A stretch of DNA of 64,000 bases from Pseudomonas arsenicoxydans (GCF_900103875.1 NZ_LT629705.1:2303001-2367000); one strand, 5' to 3'; shown: positions 18,728 to 29,910, numbered from the stretch's first letter. Numbers and translations: made by a program. The notes: generated by a model from the sequence alone, not told the origin.

Positions 18728-19504
18728 ATGTTCGAGCGTTTGCGTGAAGATATCCAGAGTGTGTTCCATCGTGACCCGGCAGCGCGCAACGCCTTTGAAG
18801 TCCTGACCTGCTACCCCGGCATGCACGCCATCTGGATCCATCGTCTGTCGTCGGCCCTGTGGGGCATGGGCTGGAAATGGCTGGCGCGACTGGTGTCGAA
18901 CTTCGGTCGCTGGTTGACCGGGATCGAGATCCATCCGGGCGCCAAGGTCGGCCGTCGCTTCTTTATTGACCATGGCATGGGCATCGTCATTGGTGAAACC
19001 GCCGAGATCGGCAACGACGTCACCCTCTACCAGGGCGTGACTCTGGGCGGCACCAGCTGGAACAAGGGCAAGCGTCACCCGACCCTCGAAGATGGTGTTG
19101 TGGTGGGGGCGGGTGCCAAGGTGCTCGGTCCGTTCACGGTCGGCGCCGGTGCCAAGGTCGGTTCCAACGCGGTGGTGACCAAGGCGGTTCCGCCGGGTGC
19201 AACGGTCGTTGGGATTCCGGGGCGGATCATCGTCAAGTCCGATGACGAGCAGGACGCCAAGCGCAAGGCCATGGCCGAGAAGATCGGCTTCGATGCCTAT
19301 GGTGTTGGCGAAGACATGCCGGATCCGGTGGCGCGTGCGATTGGCCAGTTGCTGGATCACTTGCAGGCGGTCGATGGTCGCCTGGAAGGCATGTGCGGCG
19401 CGTTGAAGGATCTGGGCAGTAATTACTGTGCCAAGGATCTGCCTGAGCTGCGCGAAGAAGACTTTGCCTGCGTAAAAGGCAAAGACGAAACAAAGGCCGG
19501 TTAA
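18728..19504 (+). CDS. cysE: Serine O-acetyltransferase
   Basis: CysE acetylates L-serine with acetyl-CoA, the first step of cysteine synthesis. The 258-residue protein has the helical N-terminal domain and a left-handed beta-helix of hexapeptide repeats from about residue 70 ([40 protein letters not shown]). The catalytic His/Asp pair is in [13 protein letters not shown]. The C-terminal tail (from about 190) is longer than in E. coli CysE, as in other pseudomonads. It is close to iscR, which fits cysteine being the sulfur donor for IscS, and is likely co-transcribed with trmJ. Confidence 0.96.
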   Translation: MFERLREDIQSVFHRDPAARNAFEVLTCYPGMHAIWIHRLSSALWGMGWKWLARLVSNFGRWLTGIEIHPGAKVGRRFFIDHGMGIVIGETAEIGNDVTLYQGVTLGGTSWNKGKRHPTLEDGVVVGAGAKVLGPFTVGAGAKVGSNAVVTKAVPPGATVVGIPGRIIVKSDDEQDAKRKAMAEKIGFDAYGVGEDMPDPVARAIGQLLDHLQAVDGRLEGMCGALKDLGSNYCAKDLPELREEDFACVKGKDETKAG

Positions 19505-19628
19505 GACCAATGTAGGTCGCATTCAGGCAATGGCGCAGCGCTCGGCGGTGTGCCATTAGGTTGCAGACCCTGATATGATGCCGCCGCTCTTTTGCGGGTA
19601 ATCCTGACTAAAGTACTAGGTCTTATAG

Positions 19629-19657
19629 TTGACTTAAATACTCGGGAATTGCATACT
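19629..19657 (+). promoter_or_regulatory. isc operon promoter with probable IscR control
   Basis: TTGACT (19629-19634) and CATACT (19652-19657) are spaced by 17 bases, 31 bases before the iscR ATG. The AT-rich block from 19600 to 19650 (ACTAAAGTACTAGG, TTGACTTAAATACTCGGG) is where IscR type 1 sites lie in other gammaproteobacteria; autorepression by [2Fe-2S]-IscR is inferred. Confidence 0.65.
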
Positions 19658-19688
19658 CGCCCCATTCCGAACTCCGTGGTAATTGTCC

Positions 19689-20180
19689 ATGCGACTGACT
19701 ACAAAAGGCCGATACGCCGTGACCGCCATGCTTGACCTGGCGTTGCACGCGCAGCACGGGCCGGTGTCCCTGGCCGATATCTCCGAGCGCCAAGGCATCT
19801 CCCTGTCCTACCTCGAACAGCTTTTCGCCAAATTGCGCCGCAGCAATCTGGTTTCCAGCGTTCGTGGCCCGGGCGGCGGCTACCAATTGTCCCGCGACAT
19901 GCAGGGCATCCAGGTCGCCCAGGTGATCGATGCGGTAAACGAATCGGTCGATGCGACCAAATGCCAGGGCCAGGGTGATTGCCATCAAGGCGACACCTGT
20001 CTGACTCACCACTTGTGGTGTGATCTGAGCCTGCAGATTCACGAATTTCTGAGCGGTATCAGCTTGGCTGACCTTGTCACTCGCCGTGATGTACAAGAAG
20101 TAGCCCAGCGTCAGGACCAGCGCCGTTGCAACAGCAAGGCGCCACGCCTGGACAAGATTGAAGCGTCCGCCGTCGAATGA
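19689..20180 (+). CDS. iscR: Fe-S cluster assembly transcription factor IscR
   Basis: IscR is an Rrf2-family repressor that senses the [2Fe-2S] status of the cell. The 163-residue protein has the winged-helix start [19 protein letters not shown], the recognition helix [15 protein letters not shown] and the wing [11 protein letters not shown]. The cluster ligands are the three cysteines in [13 protein letters not shown], with a His in the following THHLW. The ATG at 19689 is the conserved start. It heads the isc operon and probably represses it. Confidence 0.97.
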   Translation: MRLTTKGRYAVTAMLDLALHAQHGPVSLADISERQGISLSYLEQLFAKLRRSNLVSSVRGPGGGYQLSRDMQGIQVAQVIDAVNESVDATKCQGQGDCHQGDTCLTHHLWCDLSLQIHEFLSGISLADLVTRRDVQEVAQRQDQRRCNSKAPRLDKIEASAVE

Positions 20181-20231
20181 CAGCCAAAGAGCTAAGCGGC
20201 ACGCCAGCCAGCCTGATTTAGGAGATAGTCC

Positions 20232-21446
20232 ATGAAATTGCCGATTTACCTTGATTACTCTGCGACCACCCCGGTTGATCCGCGTGTCGCGCAAAAGATG
20301 AGTGAATGCCTGCTGGTCGACGGAAACTTCGGTAACCCGGCGTCCCGTTCCCACGTGTTCGGCTGGAAAGCTGAAGAGTCCGTCGAAAACGCTCGTCGTC
20401 AGGTCGCTGACCTGGTCAACGCCGATCCGCGTGAAATCGTCTGGACCTCCGGTGCCACCGAGTCCGACAACCTGGCTATCAAGGGTGCGGCGCATTTCTA
20501 TGCCACCAAGGGCAAGCACCTGATCACCACCAAGATTGAGCACAAGGCTGTCCTCGACACCATGCGCCAACTGGAGCGTGAAGGCTTCGAAGTGACCTAC
20601 ATCGAGCCTCGCACCGATGGTCTGGTCACCCCTGAAATGATTGAAGCCGCGCTGCGCGACGACACCATCCTGGTCTCCGTCATGCACGTGAACAACGAAA
20701 TCGGCACCATCAACGACATCGAAGCCATCGGCGAACTGACCCGTTCCAAGGGCATCCTGTTCCACGTCGACGCTGCTCAGTCCACCGGCAAGGTCGAAAT
20801 CGACCTGTCGAAGCTGAAAGTTGACCTGATGTCGTTCTCGGCTCACAAAACCTACGGCCCTAAAGGCATCGGCGCGCTGTACGTCAGCCGCAAGCCGCGT
20901 GTTCGCATCGAAGCGACCATGCACGGCGGCGGTCACGAACGTGGCATGCGTTCCGGCACCCTGGCGACCCACCAGATCGTCGGCATGGGTGAAGCTTTCC
21001 GCGTAGCCAAGGAAGACATGGCTGCCGAGAACGTGCGCATCAAGGCGCTGAGCGACCGTTTCTTCAAGCAGGTCGAAGGCCTGGAAGAGCTGTACGTCAA
21101 CGGCAGCATGACTGCTCGCGTACCGCACAACCTGAACCTGAGCTTCAACTACGTTGAAGGCGAGTCGCTGATCATGGCGCTCAAGGATCTGGCGGTTTCG
21201 TCCGGTTCGGCTTGCACCTCGGCATCGTTGGAGCCTTCGTACGTACTGCGCGCCCTGGGCCGCAACGACGAACTGGCACACAGCTCGATCCGCTTCACCT
21301 TCGGCCGTTTCACCACCGAAGAAGAAATCGACTACGCCGCGAAGAAAGTCTGCGAGGCCGTTACCAAGCTGCGCACCTTGTCGCCGCTGTGGGACATGTA
21401 CAAAGACGGTGTCGACATCTCGAAAATCGAGTGGGCGGCACACTGA
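20232..21446 (+). CDS. iscS: Cysteine desulfurase IscS
   Basis: IscS takes sulfur from L-cysteine with PLP and delivers persulfide to IscU and to tRNA thiolation. The 404-residue protein matches the usual length. Motifs: [13 protein letters not shown] at the start, [11 protein letters not shown], the PLP lysine in [16 protein letters not shown], and the mobile persulfide loop [14 protein letters not shown]. The C-terminal [16 protein letters not shown] is the IscU/frataxin contact region. It is preceded by AGGAG and followed by iscU. Confidence 0.99.
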   Translation: MKLPIYLDYSATTPVDPRVAQKMSECLLVDGNFGNPASRSHVFGWKAEESVENARRQVADLVNADPREIVWTSGATESDNLAIKGAAHFYATKGKHLITTKIEHKAVLDTMRQLEREGFEVTYIEPRTDGLVTPEMIEAALRDDTILVSVMHVNNEIGTINDIEAIGELTRSKGILFHVDAAQSTGKVEIDLSKLKVDLMSFSAHKTYGPKGIGALYVSRKPRVRIEATMHGGGHERGMRSGTLATHQIVGMGEAFRVAKEDMAAENVRIKALSDRFFKQVEGLEELYVNGSMTARVPHNLNLSFNYVEGESLIMALKDLAVSSGSACTSASLEPSYVLRALGRNDELAHSSIRFTFGRFTTEEEIDYAAKKVCEAVTKLRTLSPLWDMYKDGVDISKIEWAAH

Positions 21447-21529
21447 TTTCAAGTCGCCGCCAACCGGCCCTGTGAACCTTCGGGTGCAGGGCTCAAGAGC
21501 GACTCTCTGATGAGTGAGGATTAAGAATC

Positions 21530-21916
21530 ATGGCTTACAGCGAAAAGGTCATCGACCACTACGAAAACCCGCGTAACGTCGGCAAGATGGACGCGGAAGA
21601 CCCGGATGTCGGCACCGGCATGGTCGGCGCGCCAGCTTGCGGCGACGTAATGCGTCTGCAAATCAAGGTCAACGAACAAGGCATCATCGAAGACGCCAAG
21701 TTCAAGACCTACGGTTGCGGTTCGGCTATCGCTTCCAGCTCCCTGGCGACCGAGTGGATGAAAGGCAAGACTCTGGATGAAGCAGAGACCATCAAGAACA
21801 CTCAGCTGGCCGAAGAACTGGCACTGCCGCCGGTAAAAATTCACTGCTCCGTACTCGCAGAAGACGCTATCAAAGCGGCCGTTCGCGATTACAAGCAGAA
21901 GAAAGGCTTGATCTGA
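21530..21916 (+). CDS. iscU: Fe-S cluster assembly scaffold IscU
   Basis: IscU is the scaffold on which [2Fe-2S] clusters are built. The 128-residue protein has the three ligand cysteines (in [18 protein letters not shown] and [10 protein letters not shown]), the Asp in the first block, and the LPPVK motif recognised by the chaperone HscA. It is the third gene of the isc operon. Confidence 0.99.
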   Translation: MAYSEKVIDHYENPRNVGKMDAEDPDVGTGMVGAPACGDVMRLQIKVNEQGIIEDAKFKTYGCGSAIASSSLATEWMKGKTLDEAETIKNTQLAEELALPPVKIHCSVLAEDAIKAAVRDYKQKKGLI

Positions 21917-21950
21917 CTTTCAAGATTTGGCGACGAGTAAGGAGTCACCG

Positions 21951-22274
21951 ATGGCTATCAGCATGACAGAAGCGGCTGCTCAACACGTGCGACGCTCCCT
22001 CAACGGGCGCGGCAAAGGTGAGGGGATTCGTCTGGGTGTTCGTACCACAGGCTGTTCCGGCCTTGCCTACGTGCTGGAGTTTGTCGACGAGGTGGTTGCA
22101 GAGGATCAGGTGTTCGAAAGTCACGGCGAGAAAGTGATCATCGATCCTAAAAGCCTGGCGTACCTGGACGGCACCGAGCTCGATTTCGTCAAGGAAGGGT
22201 TGAACGAAGGCTTCAAGTTCAACAACCCCAACGTGCGCGGTGAATGTGGCTGCGGCGAAAGCTTCAACATCTGA
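21951..22274 (+). CDS. iscA: A-type iron-sulfur carrier IscA
   Basis: IscA carries or donates Fe-S clusters. The 107-residue protein has the three conserved cysteines, in [10 protein letters not shown] and in the C-terminal [12 protein letters not shown] at 21951 follows AAGGAG; an upstream start would add eight residues outside the family. Confidence 0.98.
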   Translation: MAISMTEAAAQHVRRSLNGRGKGEGIRLGVRTTGCSGLAYVLEFVDEVVAEDQVFESHGEKVIIDPKSLAYLDGTELDFVKEGLNEGFKFNNPNVRGECGCGESFNI

Positions 22275-22282
22275 GGCTGCTC

Positions 22283-22804
22283 GTGGGTACTCTTTGTCAT
22301 TTCGCTTTATTTGAGCTGCAACCGAGCTTCAATCTGGATCTCGACCAGCTGGCTACGCGCTACCGTGAGTTGGCGCGCAGCGTTCATCCGGACCGTTTTG
22401 CAGATGCTTCCGAGCGCGAGCAGCGGCTGGCGCTAGAGCAATCCGCGAGCCTCAACGAGGCCTACCAGACGCTCAAAAGTCCCCCCAAGCGCGCGCGTTA
22501 CTTGCTCGCCATGGGCGGTCGCGAGCTGCCGCTGGAGGTCACGGTGCATGATCCGGAGTTTCTTCTGCAGCAGATGGAGTTGCGTGAAGAGCTCGAAGAC
22601 CTGCAAGACAGCGCCGACATGGCCGGTATTGCAGCGTTCAAGCGTCGCCTGAAAACGGCGCAGGATGAACTGAACCAAAGCTTCGCAGCCTGTTGGAATG
22701 ATGCAGCGCAACGTGAGCAGGCCGAACGCCTGATGCGGCGCATGCAGTTCCTCGACAAGCTCACCTACGAAGTGCGCCAGTTAGAAGAGCGCCTCGACGA
22801 TTAA
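22283..22804 (+). CDS. hscB: Co-chaperone HscB
   Basis: HscB is the J-domain partner of HscA and brings IscU to it. The 173-residue protein has the J-domain with the HPDRF motif near residue 33 (SVHPDRF) and a C-terminal three-helix IscU-binding domain. The GTG at 22283 is chosen because relatives begin with a [15 protein letters not shown] stretch; it is nine bases after the iscA stop. Confidence 0.97.
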   Translation: MGTLCHFALFELQPSFNLDLDQLATRYRELARSVHPDRFADASEREQRLALEQSASLNEAYQTLKSPPKRARYLLAMGGRELPLEVTVHDPEFLLQQMELREELEDLQDSADMAGIAAFKRRLKTAQDELNQSFAACWNDAAQREQAERLMRRMQFLDKLTYEVRQLEERLDD

Positions 22805-22855
22805 CCCAGTGCCGCTCCGGTCGCACGCCTGATATACAGATAAGTCCTGATCACG

Positions 22856-24718
22856 ATGGCCCTACTGCAGATCGCCGAACCCGGCCAAAGTCCTCAACCG
22901 CACCAGCGTCGTCTGGCTGTGGGGATCGACTTGGGCACTACCAATTCGCTGGTCGCTGCGTTGCGCAGTGGTCTTTCCGAGCCCCTGGCCGACGCTGACG
23001 GGCAGGTCATCCTGCCGTCCGCCGTGCGCTACCACGCCGACCACGTCGAAGTGGGCGAGTCGGCCAAGCTGGCTGCCGCTACCGATCCCTTGAACACCGT
23101 GCTGTCGGTCAAGCGCTTGATGGGTCGTGGTCTGTCCGACGTCAAGCAATTGGGCGATCAACTGCCGTACCGCTTTGTCGGCGGCGAATCGCACATGCCG
23201 TTCATCGACACGATTCAGGGGCCGAAAAGCCCGGTCGAAGTCTCCGCCGATATCCTTAGAGTGCTGCGTCAGCGCGCCGAAGCGACGTTGGGTGGCGAGT
23301 TGGTGGGCGCGGTAATCACCGTTCCGGCCTATTTCGACGACTCTCAGCGTCAAGCCACCAAGGACGCGGCCAAACTGGCCGGTCTGAACGTGCTGCGCTT
23401 GCTCAATGAGCCGACTGCTGCCGCCGTGGCTTACGGTCTGGATCAACACGCCGAAGGCCTGGTCGCCATTTATGACCTGGGCGGCGGTACGTTCGATATT
23501 TCGATTCTGCGCCTGACTGGCGGTGTGTTTGAAGTGCTGGCCACCGGTGGCGACAGTGCCCTGGGCGGCGACGATTTCGATCACGCGATCGCTGGCTGGA
23601 TCATCGAGAGCGCCGGTTTGTCCGCCGACCTCGATCCGGGCGCGCAGCGTCATCTGTTGCAAGCTGCTTGTGCGGCCAAGGAAGCACTGACCAACGCCGC
23701 GTCCGTTGAAGTCGCTTATGGCGACTGGAAAGCCGAACTGACCCGCGAAGCCTTCAATGCACTGATCGAGCCGATGGTTGCTCGCAGCCTCAAGGCCTGC
23801 CGTCGTGCTGTGCGTGATTCCGGCGTCGAGCTGGAAGAAGTGCATGCGGTGGTCATGGTCGGCGGTTCGACCCGCGTGCCGCGTGTTCGCGAAGCAGTTG
23901 CCGAAGCCTTTGGTCGTCAGCCTTTGACCGAAATCGATCCGGATCAAGTGGTGGCCATTGGTGCTGCGATCCAGGCCGATACATTGGCGGGCAACAAGCG
24001 CGACGGCGGCGAACTGCTGCTGCTCGACGTCATTCCGTTGTCCCTGGGGCTGGAAACCATGGGCGGCCTGATGGAGAAGGTGATTCCACGCAACACCACC
24101 ATCCCCGTCGCCCGCGCCCAGGACTTCACCACGTACAAAGATGGCCAATCGGCCATGGCGATTCACGTCCTGCAGGGCGAGCGCGAACTGATCAGCGACT
24201 GCCGCTCCCTGGCACGTTTCGAATTGCGCGGCATTCCGGCGATGGTGGCTGGTGCGGCGAAAATTCGCGTGACCTTCCAGGTCGATGCCGATGGTCTGCT
24301 CAGTGTTTCGGCCCGCGAACTGGGTTCGGGCGTTGAAGCCAGCATCCAGGTCAAGCCGTCCTATGGCCTGACCGACGGCGAAATCGCCAAGATGCTCAAG
24401 GATTCGTTCCAGCATGCCAACGACGATAAAGTCGCCCGCGTGCTGCGTGAGCATCAGGTCGATGCCCAGCGTCTGATCGAAGCCGTGCAGGGTGCCCTCG
24501 ATGCCGACGGCGACCGTCTGCTCGACGCCGAAGAACGCATGGTCATCGAGTTGCAGATGCAGGAACTGACCGAATTGATGAAAGGTACCGATGGTTACGC
24601 CATCGAGCAGCAGACCAAGCGTCTGTCGCAAGTGACCGACGCCTTTGCTGCCCGCCGCCTGGACTCGACGGTGAAAGCCGCGCTGGCGGGGCGCAACCTG
24701 AATGAGATTGAGGAATAA
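22856..24718 (+). CDS. hscA: Hsp70-family chaperone HscA
   Basis: HscA is the specialised DnaK homologue that drives cluster transfer from IscU in an ATP-dependent way. The 620-residue protein has the nucleotide-binding domain with [28 protein letters not shown] and [15 protein letters not shown], then the substrate-binding domain ([20 protein letters not shown]) and a helical lid. It is a normal length for HscA. The fdx ATG lies two bases after the stop. Confidence 0.99.
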   Translation: MALLQIAEPGQSPQPHQRRLAVGIDLGTTNSLVAALRSGLSEPLADADGQVILPSAVRYHADHVEVGESAKLAAATDPLNTVLSVKRLMGRGLSDVKQLGDQLPYRFVGGESHMPFIDTIQGPKSPVEVSADILRVLRQRAEATLGGELVGAVITVPAYFDDSQRQATKDAAKLAGLNVLRLLNEPTAAAVAYGLDQHAEGLVAIYDLGGGTFDISILRLTGGVFEVLATGGDSALGGDDFDHAIAGWIIESAGLSADLDPGAQRHLLQAACAAKEALTNAASVEVAYGDWKAELTREAFNALIEPMVARSLKACRRAVRDSGVELEEVHAVVMVGGSTRVPRVREAVAEAFGRQPLTEIDPDQVVAIGAAIQADTLAGNKRDGGELLLLDVIPLSLGLETMGGLMEKVIPRNTTIPVARAQDFTTYKDGQSAMAIHVLQGERELISDCRSLARFELRGIPAMVAGAAKIRVTFQVDADGLLSVSARELGSGVEASIQVKPSYGLTDGEIAKMLKDSFQHANDDKVARVLREHQVDAQRLIEAVQGALDADGDRLLDAEERMVIELQMQELTELMKGTDGYAIEQQTKRLSQVTDAFAARRLDSTVKAALAGRNLNEIEE

Positions 24719-24720
24719 CG

Positions 24721-25062
24721 ATGCCGCAGGTCATTTTTCTGCCACACGAGAAGTTTTGTCCGGATGGCTTGGTTGTGGAAGCTGAGCCCGGCATTTCCAT
24801 TCTCGAACTGGCACACGAACACCATATCGAGATGGAAAGCGCTTGCGGCGGCGTCTGTGCTTGCACGACTTGTCACTGCCTGGTCCGTGAAGGCTTTGAC
24901 TCGCTGGAAGAAGCCGACGAGCTGGAAGAAGACTATCTTGATAAGGCTTGGGGGCTGGAGGCACAGTCGCGTCTGGCCTGTCAGGCAAAAGTCGGGAATG
25001 AAGACCTGACCATCGAAATTCCGAAATATTCGCTCAACCATGCGGCCGAAGCGCCGCACTGA
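24721..25062 (+). CDS. fdx: ISC-type [2Fe-2S] ferredoxin
   Basis: This adrenodoxin-like ferredoxin supplies electrons for cluster assembly. The 113-residue protein has ligand cysteines in ACGGVCACTTCHC plus a fourth in RLACQAKV, with acidic helices (EEADELEEDYLD) for partner binding. It is coupled to hscA. Confidence 0.98.
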   Translation: MPQVIFLPHEKFCPDGLVVEAEPGISILELAHEHHIEMESACGGVCACTTCHCLVREGFDSLEEADELEEDYLDKAWGLEAQSRLACQAKVGNEDLTIEIPKYSLNHAAEAPH

Positions 25063-25076
25063 TTCAAGGAAGTGAC

Positions 25077-25277
25077 ATGAGTCTGAAATGGGTTGATGTG
25101 CTGGAAATCGCGATCCAGCTGGCTGAATCCAAGCCGGAAGTGGACCCGCGTTACGTGAACTTCGTCGATCTGCACAAATGGGTGCTGGCATTGCCGGAGT
25201 TCAGCGATGATCCGACCCGCGGTGGCGAGAAGGTGCTTGAAGCCATTCAGGCCGCCTGGATCGAAGAAGCAGACTGA
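25077..25277 (+). CDS. iscX: Fe-S assembly protein IscX
   Basis: IscX is a small acidic protein that binds IscS and iron and tunes desulfurase activity. The 66-residue length and the blocks WVDVLEIAIQLAE, RYVNFVDLHKWV and EKVLEAIQAAWIEE are diagnostic. It ends the isc operon; a terminator follows. Confidence 0.97.
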   Translation: MSLKWVDVLEIAIQLAESKPEVDPRYVNFVDLHKWVLALPEFSDDPTRGGEKVLEAIQAAWIEEAD

Positions 25278-25310
25278 GTCTGCACCGTACGCAGTTAGGC
25301 AATACCCAAG

Positions 25311-25341
25311 AACCCGCGTATAATTCGCGGGTTTAATTTTT
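25311..25341 (+). terminator. Terminator of the isc operon, with TATAAT in its loop
   Basis: AACCCGCG (25311-25318) pairs with CGCGGGTT (25326-25333) and is followed by TAATTTTT. The 7-base loop contains an exact TATAAT (25319-25324), which could serve as the -10 element for ndk; the matching -35 is weak (TTAGGC, spacer 18). Confidence 0.8.
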
Positions 25342-25369
25342 CACAAATTACCGTTTCTGGAGTTACACC

Positions 25370-25798
25370 ATGGCTGTTCAACGTACTTTCTCCATCATCA
25401 AGCCTGACGCCGTTGCTAAAGGCGTTGCTGACCAGATCGTCGCCCGTTTTGAAAAAGCAGGCCTGAAAGTTGTTGCTTCCGAGAAGAAGCAACTGACCAA
25501 AGCAGAAGCCGAAGGCTTCTACGCTGAGCACAGCGCTCGTGGTTTCTTCGGTGACCTGGTTGCTTTCATGATCTCCGGCCCGGTTGTCGTTCAGGTTCTG
25601 GAAGGCGAAAACGCTATCGCTCTGAACCGTGAGCTGATGGGCGCTACCAACCCTAAAGATGCTGCTCCTGGCACCATCCGTGCTGACTTCGCTGATTCCA
25701 TCGACGCCAACGCTGTTCACGGTTCCGACTCGGAAGCAGCTGCTGCACGCGAAATCGCTTTCTTTTTCCCTGCTGTAGAGGCAGTCGCTCAGGCTTAA
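25370..25798 (+). CDS. ndk: Nucleoside diphosphate kinase
   Basis: Ndk transfers the gamma phosphate between NTPs and NDPs through a phosphohistidine. The 142-residue protein has the family start [11 protein letters not shown] and the active-site NAVHGSDS near residue 117. It begins a long same-strand run to der. Its codon usage is strongly biased, as expected for a highly expressed gene. Confidence 0.99.
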   Translation: MAVQRTFSIIKPDAVAKGVADQIVARFEKAGLKVVASEKKQLTKAEAEGFYAEHSARGFFGDLVAFMISGPVVVQVLEGENAIALNRELMGATNPKDAAPGTIRADFADSIDANAVHGSDSEAAAAREIAFFFPAVEAVAQA

Positions 25799-25821
25799 GG
25801 CTACTGAGTGAAGGTGAATCC

Positions 25822-26970
25822 ATGACTACATCGACTGTAAAAACCAACCTGCTGGGTCTGACTCAACAGGAAATGGAAAAATTCTTCGACTCAATCGGGG
25901 AGAAGCGTTTCCGTGCCGGTCAGGTAATGAAATGGATTCACCACCTTGGCGTCGATGATTTCGACGCCATGACGAACGTCAGCAAGGCCTTGCGCGACAA
26001 GCTCAAGGTTATTGCCGAAGTTCGTGGTCCCGAAGTGGTCAGCGAGGACATCTCCACCGACGGCACCCGTAAGTGGGTGGTGCGCGTGGCGTCCGGCAGC
26101 TGCGTCGAGACCGTCTACATTCCCCAGGGCAAACGCGGCACGTTGTGCGTTTCGTCCCAGGCAGGCTGTGCCCTGGATTGCAGTTTCTGCTCCACTGGCA
26201 AGCAAGGTTTCAACAGCAACCTCACCGCCGCCGAAGTCATCGGTCAGGTGTGGATTGCCAATAAATCGTTCGGCAGCATCCCGGCGACCGCCGACCGTGC
26301 CATCACCAACGTGGTGATGATGGGCATGGGCGAGCCGCTGCTGAATTTCGACAACGTCGTGGCCGCCATGCATCTGATGATGGATGACCTGGGCTACGGG
26401 ATCTCCAAGCGCCGCGTAACCCTGTCCACTTCGGGCGTGGTGCCGATGATCGATGAGCTGTCCAAGCACATCGACGTCTCCCTGGCGTTGTCGCTGCACG
26501 CACCAAACGACGCATTGCGTAACCAATTGGTGCCGATCAACAAGAAATATCCGCTTAAGATGCTGCTCGAGTCGTGTCAGCGCTACATGTCGTCCCTGGG
26601 CGAAAAACGCGTGCTGACCATCGAGTACACCTTGCTCAAGGACATCAACGACAAGGTCGAGCATGCCGTTGAGATGATCGAGTTGCTCAAGAACATCCCG
26701 TGCAAGATCAACCTGATTCCGTTCAACCCGTTCCCGCATTCCGGTTACGAACGCCCGAGCAACAACGCGATTCGCCGTTTCCAGGATCAGCTTCACCATG
26801 CCGGTTTCAATGTCACCGTACGCACCACTCGCGGTGAAGACATCGATGCCGCGTGTGGCCAATTGGTAGGGCAGGTGCTGGATCGCACCCGTCGCAGCGA
26901 ACGTTATATCGCCGTGCGCGAGCTGAGCGCCGAAAACGATATCGCACAGAACGCTGCGAACAATAATTAA
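25822..26970 (+). CDS. rlmN: Dual-specificity RNA methyltransferase RlmN
   Basis: RlmN is a radical-SAM enzyme that methylates C2 of adenosine 2503 in 23S rRNA and A37 in some tRNAs. The 382-residue protein has the cluster motif [11 protein letters not shown], a [13 protein letters not shown] segment, and the resolving Cys in DIDAACGQL near residue 350. It needs an Fe-S cluster, which fits its place after the isc operon. Confidence 0.98.
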   Translation: MTTSTVKTNLLGLTQQEMEKFFDSIGEKRFRAGQVMKWIHHLGVDDFDAMTNVSKALRDKLKVIAEVRGPEVVSEDISTDGTRKWVVRVASGSCVETVYIPQGKRGTLCVSSQAGCALDCSFCSTGKQGFNSNLTAAEVIGQVWIANKSFGSIPATADRAITNVVMMGMGEPLLNFDNVVAAMHLMMDDLGYGISKRRVTLSTSGVVPMIDELSKHIDVSLALSLHAPNDALRNQLVPINKKYPLKMLLESCQRYMSSLGEKRVLTIEYTLLKDINDKVEHAVEMIELLKNIPCKINLIPFNPFPHSGYERPSNNAIRRFQDQLHHAGFNVTVRTTRGEDIDAACGQLVGQVLDRTRRSERYIAVRELSAENDIAQNAANNN

Positions 26971-26982
26971 GAGAGGATCTCT

Positions 26983-27741
26983 ATGTCCCTGCGCTTTGCG
27001 CTGCTGTTGCTGTTGGCCAGCCTGTGTGCTGGTTGCGTCCTGTCGGGCGATTTCAACCCGATGAAGACCAGCAAGGGCCGCGATGAAGCGCGCACCGCCT
27101 ACGTGCAACTGGGCTTGGGCTACTTGCAGCAGGGCATGACCGAGCGCGCCAAGGTGCCGTTGAAGAAGGCGCTGGACCTGGATAGCTCTGACCCTGACGC
27201 CAATGCGGCTCTGGGGCTGGTGTTCCAAGCTGAGATGGAGCCGGAACTGGCTGACGAGCATTTTCGCAAGGCACTGTCTTCGCGTCCCGGCGATGCACGA
27301 ATACTGAACAACTACGGCAGCTTTCTTTTCGAAGAAAAACGTTACAAGGAAGCTTACGAGCGCTTTGAACAGGCCGCCGCCGATACCCTGTATCCTGAGC
27401 GTTCGCGGGTATTCGAGAACCTCGGCATGACGGCTTCGAAGCTGGGGCAGCGTGATCTGGCCAAGCAGCAGCTGGAAAAAGCCCTGCGTTTGAACCGCCA
27501 ACAACCACGTGCATTGCTGGAAATGGCTGAGTTGTCCTTCGAAGACAGGCATTATGTGCCCGCGCGTGACTACTACGATCGTTTTAGCCTGCTCACCGAG
27601 CAAAATGCACGTAGTCTATTGCTCGGCGTTCGGCTGGCAAAAGTGTTTGAAGATCGCGACAAGGCCGCAAGTGCAGGCCTGCAATTAAAACGACTCTATC
27701 CCGGTACGCCGGAATATCAGCAATACCTGTCGGAGCAATGA
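26983..27741 (+). CDS. pilW: Type IV pilus biogenesis/stability lipoprotein PilW (PilF)
   Basis: This outer-membrane lipoprotein is the pilotin for the PilQ secretin. The 252-residue protein has the signal peptide ending in SLCAGC (lipid Cys18) and about six TPR units (AYVQLGLGYLQQGM, PDANAALGLVFQAE, ARILNNYGSFLFEEKRY). The stop overlaps the next start by four bases. In P. aeruginosa the same gene is called pilF. Confidence 0.95.
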   Translation: MSLRFALLLLLASLCAGCVLSGDFNPMKTSKGRDEARTAYVQLGLGYLQQGMTERAKVPLKKALDLDSSDPDANAALGLVFQAEMEPELADEHFRKALSSRPGDARILNNYGSFLFEEKRYKEAYERFEQAAADTLYPERSRVFENLGMTASKLGQRDLAKQQLEKALRLNRQQPRALLEMAELSFEDRHYVPARDYYDRFSLLTEQNARSLLLGVRLAKVFEDRDKAASAGLQLKRLYPGTPEYQQYLSEQ

Positions 27742-28760
27742 TGAAAGCGGCGCATCCCGAAGTTGTAGCAGCGAATCGCGTTAACCCCGGTGAGACTTTG
27801 CGCCAGGCCCGCGAAAGCAATGGCTGGTCGCTGGCCGAAGTGGCCCTCAAGCTCAACCTCACCGTCAATTCCTTGAGCAATCTGGAAGCCGGCGCTTTCG
27901 ACAAGCTGCCTGGGCACACCTTTGCTCGCGGTTATATTCGCGCGTACGCCAAGCTGCTCGGCATGGACCAGACCGTTCTGGTCCAGCAGTTCGACCAATC
28001 CACCGGTACCGACTCCCAGGGCAGCAATGTCCATAGCCTGGGTCGCATCGAAGAGCCGGTTCGGGTTTCCCACACTATTTTGCGCATCGTCAGCCTGCTG
28101 TTGCTGATCGCGGTGATTGGCGGTGGTTTTGTCTGGTGGCAGGATCAAACCTCATCGCGTACCAAGGACCTGACCAGCCTCGCTCCGGAACACGTTGAAG
28201 TCGAAGGCGCCGACGGCACCACCCAGATCCATCCGCTGGACGAGCCAGAAGACCAGGCCGTCGCGGAAGGTCAGGCTGAAGGCGCAACCGCGCTTGCATT
28301 GCCACAGGCCGAGACATCCGCCGAAGCACCTGCAGCCGCTGAAGCCGCCGTGCCGCCAGCACCTGCACCAACGCCTGCGGCCCCGGCTCATAGCGCCGCG
28401 CCAGCTGTCACGACACAGCTCTCGCCTGCGCCGACTGCTCCTGTTGTGTCGACCCCGCCGGCAAGCGCATCGGTGACGCCGACCATTCCTCCACCTGCAG
28501 CAGCTGCTCCGGTGGCCGGCCAAGGCCAGGTTCAGCTGCAATTCACGGCTGATTGCTGGACGCAAGTGACCGACGGCACCGGCAAGGTGTTGTTGAGCGG
28601 CCTCAAGCGTAAAGGCGAAAATGTTTCTGTCAGCGGCAAACCACCGTTTTCAGTGCGTCTGGGCTTCGCCCGTGGCGCTCAAGTCAGCTACAACGGTCAG
28701 GTGGTTGATGTCGCTCCGTTCACCAGTGGCGAGACTGCTCGCCTGAAGTTGGGTCAATAA
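27738..28760 (+). CDS. rodZ: RodZ-family cytoskeletal protein (HTH plus DUF4115)
   Basis: RodZ links MreB to the membrane and sets rod shape. The 340-residue protein has a cytoplasmic HTH of the Xre/HTH_25 type (about residues 15-85), one membrane helix (about 115-137, ILRIVSLLLLIAVIGGGFVWW), a long Pro/Ala linker (about 190-255) and a periplasmic DUF4115 domain (VQLQFTADCWTQVTDGTGK). It is coupled to pilW by ATGA overlap. Two ATG codons in a row open the gene. Confidence 0.93.
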   Translation: MMKAAHPEVVAANRVNPGETLRQARESNGWSLAEVALKLNLTVNSLSNLEAGAFDKLPGHTFARGYIRAYAKLLGMDQTVLVQQFDQSTGTDSQGSNVHSLGRIEEPVRVSHTILRIVSLLLLIAVIGGGFVWWQDQTSSRTKDLTSLAPEHVEVEGADGTTQIHPLDEPEDQAVAEGQAEGATALALPQAETSAEAPAAAEAAVPPAPAPTPAAPAHSAAPAVTTQLSPAPTAPVVSTPPASASVTPTIPPPAAAAPVAGQGQVQLQFTADCWTQVTDGTGKVLLSGLKRKGENVSVSGKPPFSVRLGFARGAQVSYNGQVVDVAPFTSGETARLKLGQ

Positions 28761-28763
28761 GTC

Positions 28764-29873
28764 ATGCACGGCGAATCTCCAATCAAACGTCGCGAATCCC
28801 GCAAGATCTGGGTCGGTAACGTGCCTGTGGGCGGCGATGCACCTATCGCTGTGCAGAGCATGACCAACAGCGACACCAATGACGTGGCCGCCACCGTGGC
28901 CCAGATCAATCGCCTGGAAGCAGCTGGCGTCGATATCGTGCGCATCTCGGTGCCGGATATGGATGCCGCTGAAGCCTTCGGCAAGATCAAGAAACTGGTC
29001 AAGGTGCCGTTGGTGGCGGACATTCACTTCGACTACAAGATCGCATTGCGCGTAGCCGAACTGGGCGTTGACTGCCTGCGGATCAACCCGGGCAACATCG
29101 GTCGTGAAGACCGTGTGCGCGCCGTGGTCGATGCCGCTCGCGATCGCGGGATTCCGATCCGCATCGGCGTCAACGCCGGCTCCCTTGAAAAAGACCTGCA
29201 AAAGAAATACGGCGAGCCAACGCCGGCTGCACTGGTCGAGTCTGCCTTGCGTCACGTCGAGCACCTCGAACGCCTGAACTTCCAGGACTTCAAGGTCAGC
29301 GTGAAAGCCTCCGACGTGTTCATGGCCGTCGCTGCGTACCGCTTGCTGGCCAAGGAAATCGTCCAGCCGTTGCACTTGGGTATCACCGAAGCCGGTGGTT
29401 TGCGTTCAGGCACGGTGAAATCCGCCGTAGGCCTCGGTATGCTGCTCGCCGAAGGTATTGGCGATACCATCCGCATCTCGTTGGCGGCCGACCCGGTCGA
29501 GGAAGTGAAAGTCGGCTACGACATTCTCAAATCCCTGCACCTGCGTTCCCGTGGCATCAACTTCATCGCCTGCCCGAGCTGCTCGCGGCAGAACTTCGAT
29601 GTGGTCAAGACCATGAACGAGCTGGAAGGGCGCCTCGAAGATCTGCTGGTGCCGCTGGATGTCGCGGTCATCGGTTGCGTGGTCAACGGGCCGGGTGAAG
29701 CCAAGGAAGCCCATATCGGCTTGACCGGCGGCACGCCAAACCTGATTTACATCGACGGCAAACCGTCGCAGAAACTGACGAATGACAATCTGGTGGATGA
29801 GCTCGAACGCTTGATCCGCCAGAAAGCGGCCGAAAAGGTCGAAGCCGACGCTGCTGTTATCGCGCGTGGCTGA
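28764..29873 (+). CDS. ispG: 4-hydroxy-3-methylbut-2-enyl-diphosphate synthase (IspG/GcpE)
   Basis: IspG reduces MEcPP to HMBPP in the MEP pathway using a [4Fe-4S] cluster. The 369-residue protein shows a TIM-barrel start ([16 protein letters not shown]) and the cluster ligands CPSCSR and [13 protein letters not shown]. It starts three bases after rodZ, as in E. coli and other pseudomonads, and needs the Isc system encoded upstream. Confidence 0.98.
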   Translation: MHGESPIKRRESRKIWVGNVPVGGDAPIAVQSMTNSDTNDVAATVAQINRLEAAGVDIVRISVPDMDAAEAFGKIKKLVKVPLVADIHFDYKIALRVAELGVDCLRINPGNIGREDRVRAVVDAARDRGIPIRIGVNAGSLEKDLQKKYGEPTPAALVESALRHVEHLERLNFQDFKVSVKASDVFMAVAAYRLLAKEIVQPLHLGITEAGGLRSGTVKSAVGLGMLLAEGIGDTIRISLAADPVEEVKVGYDILKSLHLRSRGINFIACPSCSRQNFDVVKTMNELEGRLEDLLVPLDVAVIGCVVNGPGEAKEAHIGLTGGTPNLIYIDGKPSQKLTNDNLVDELERLIRQKAAEKVEADAAVIARG

Positions 29874-29910
29874 GCCCGACTAAAGCGCTGAACGAATTTA
29901 AGGATTTATA

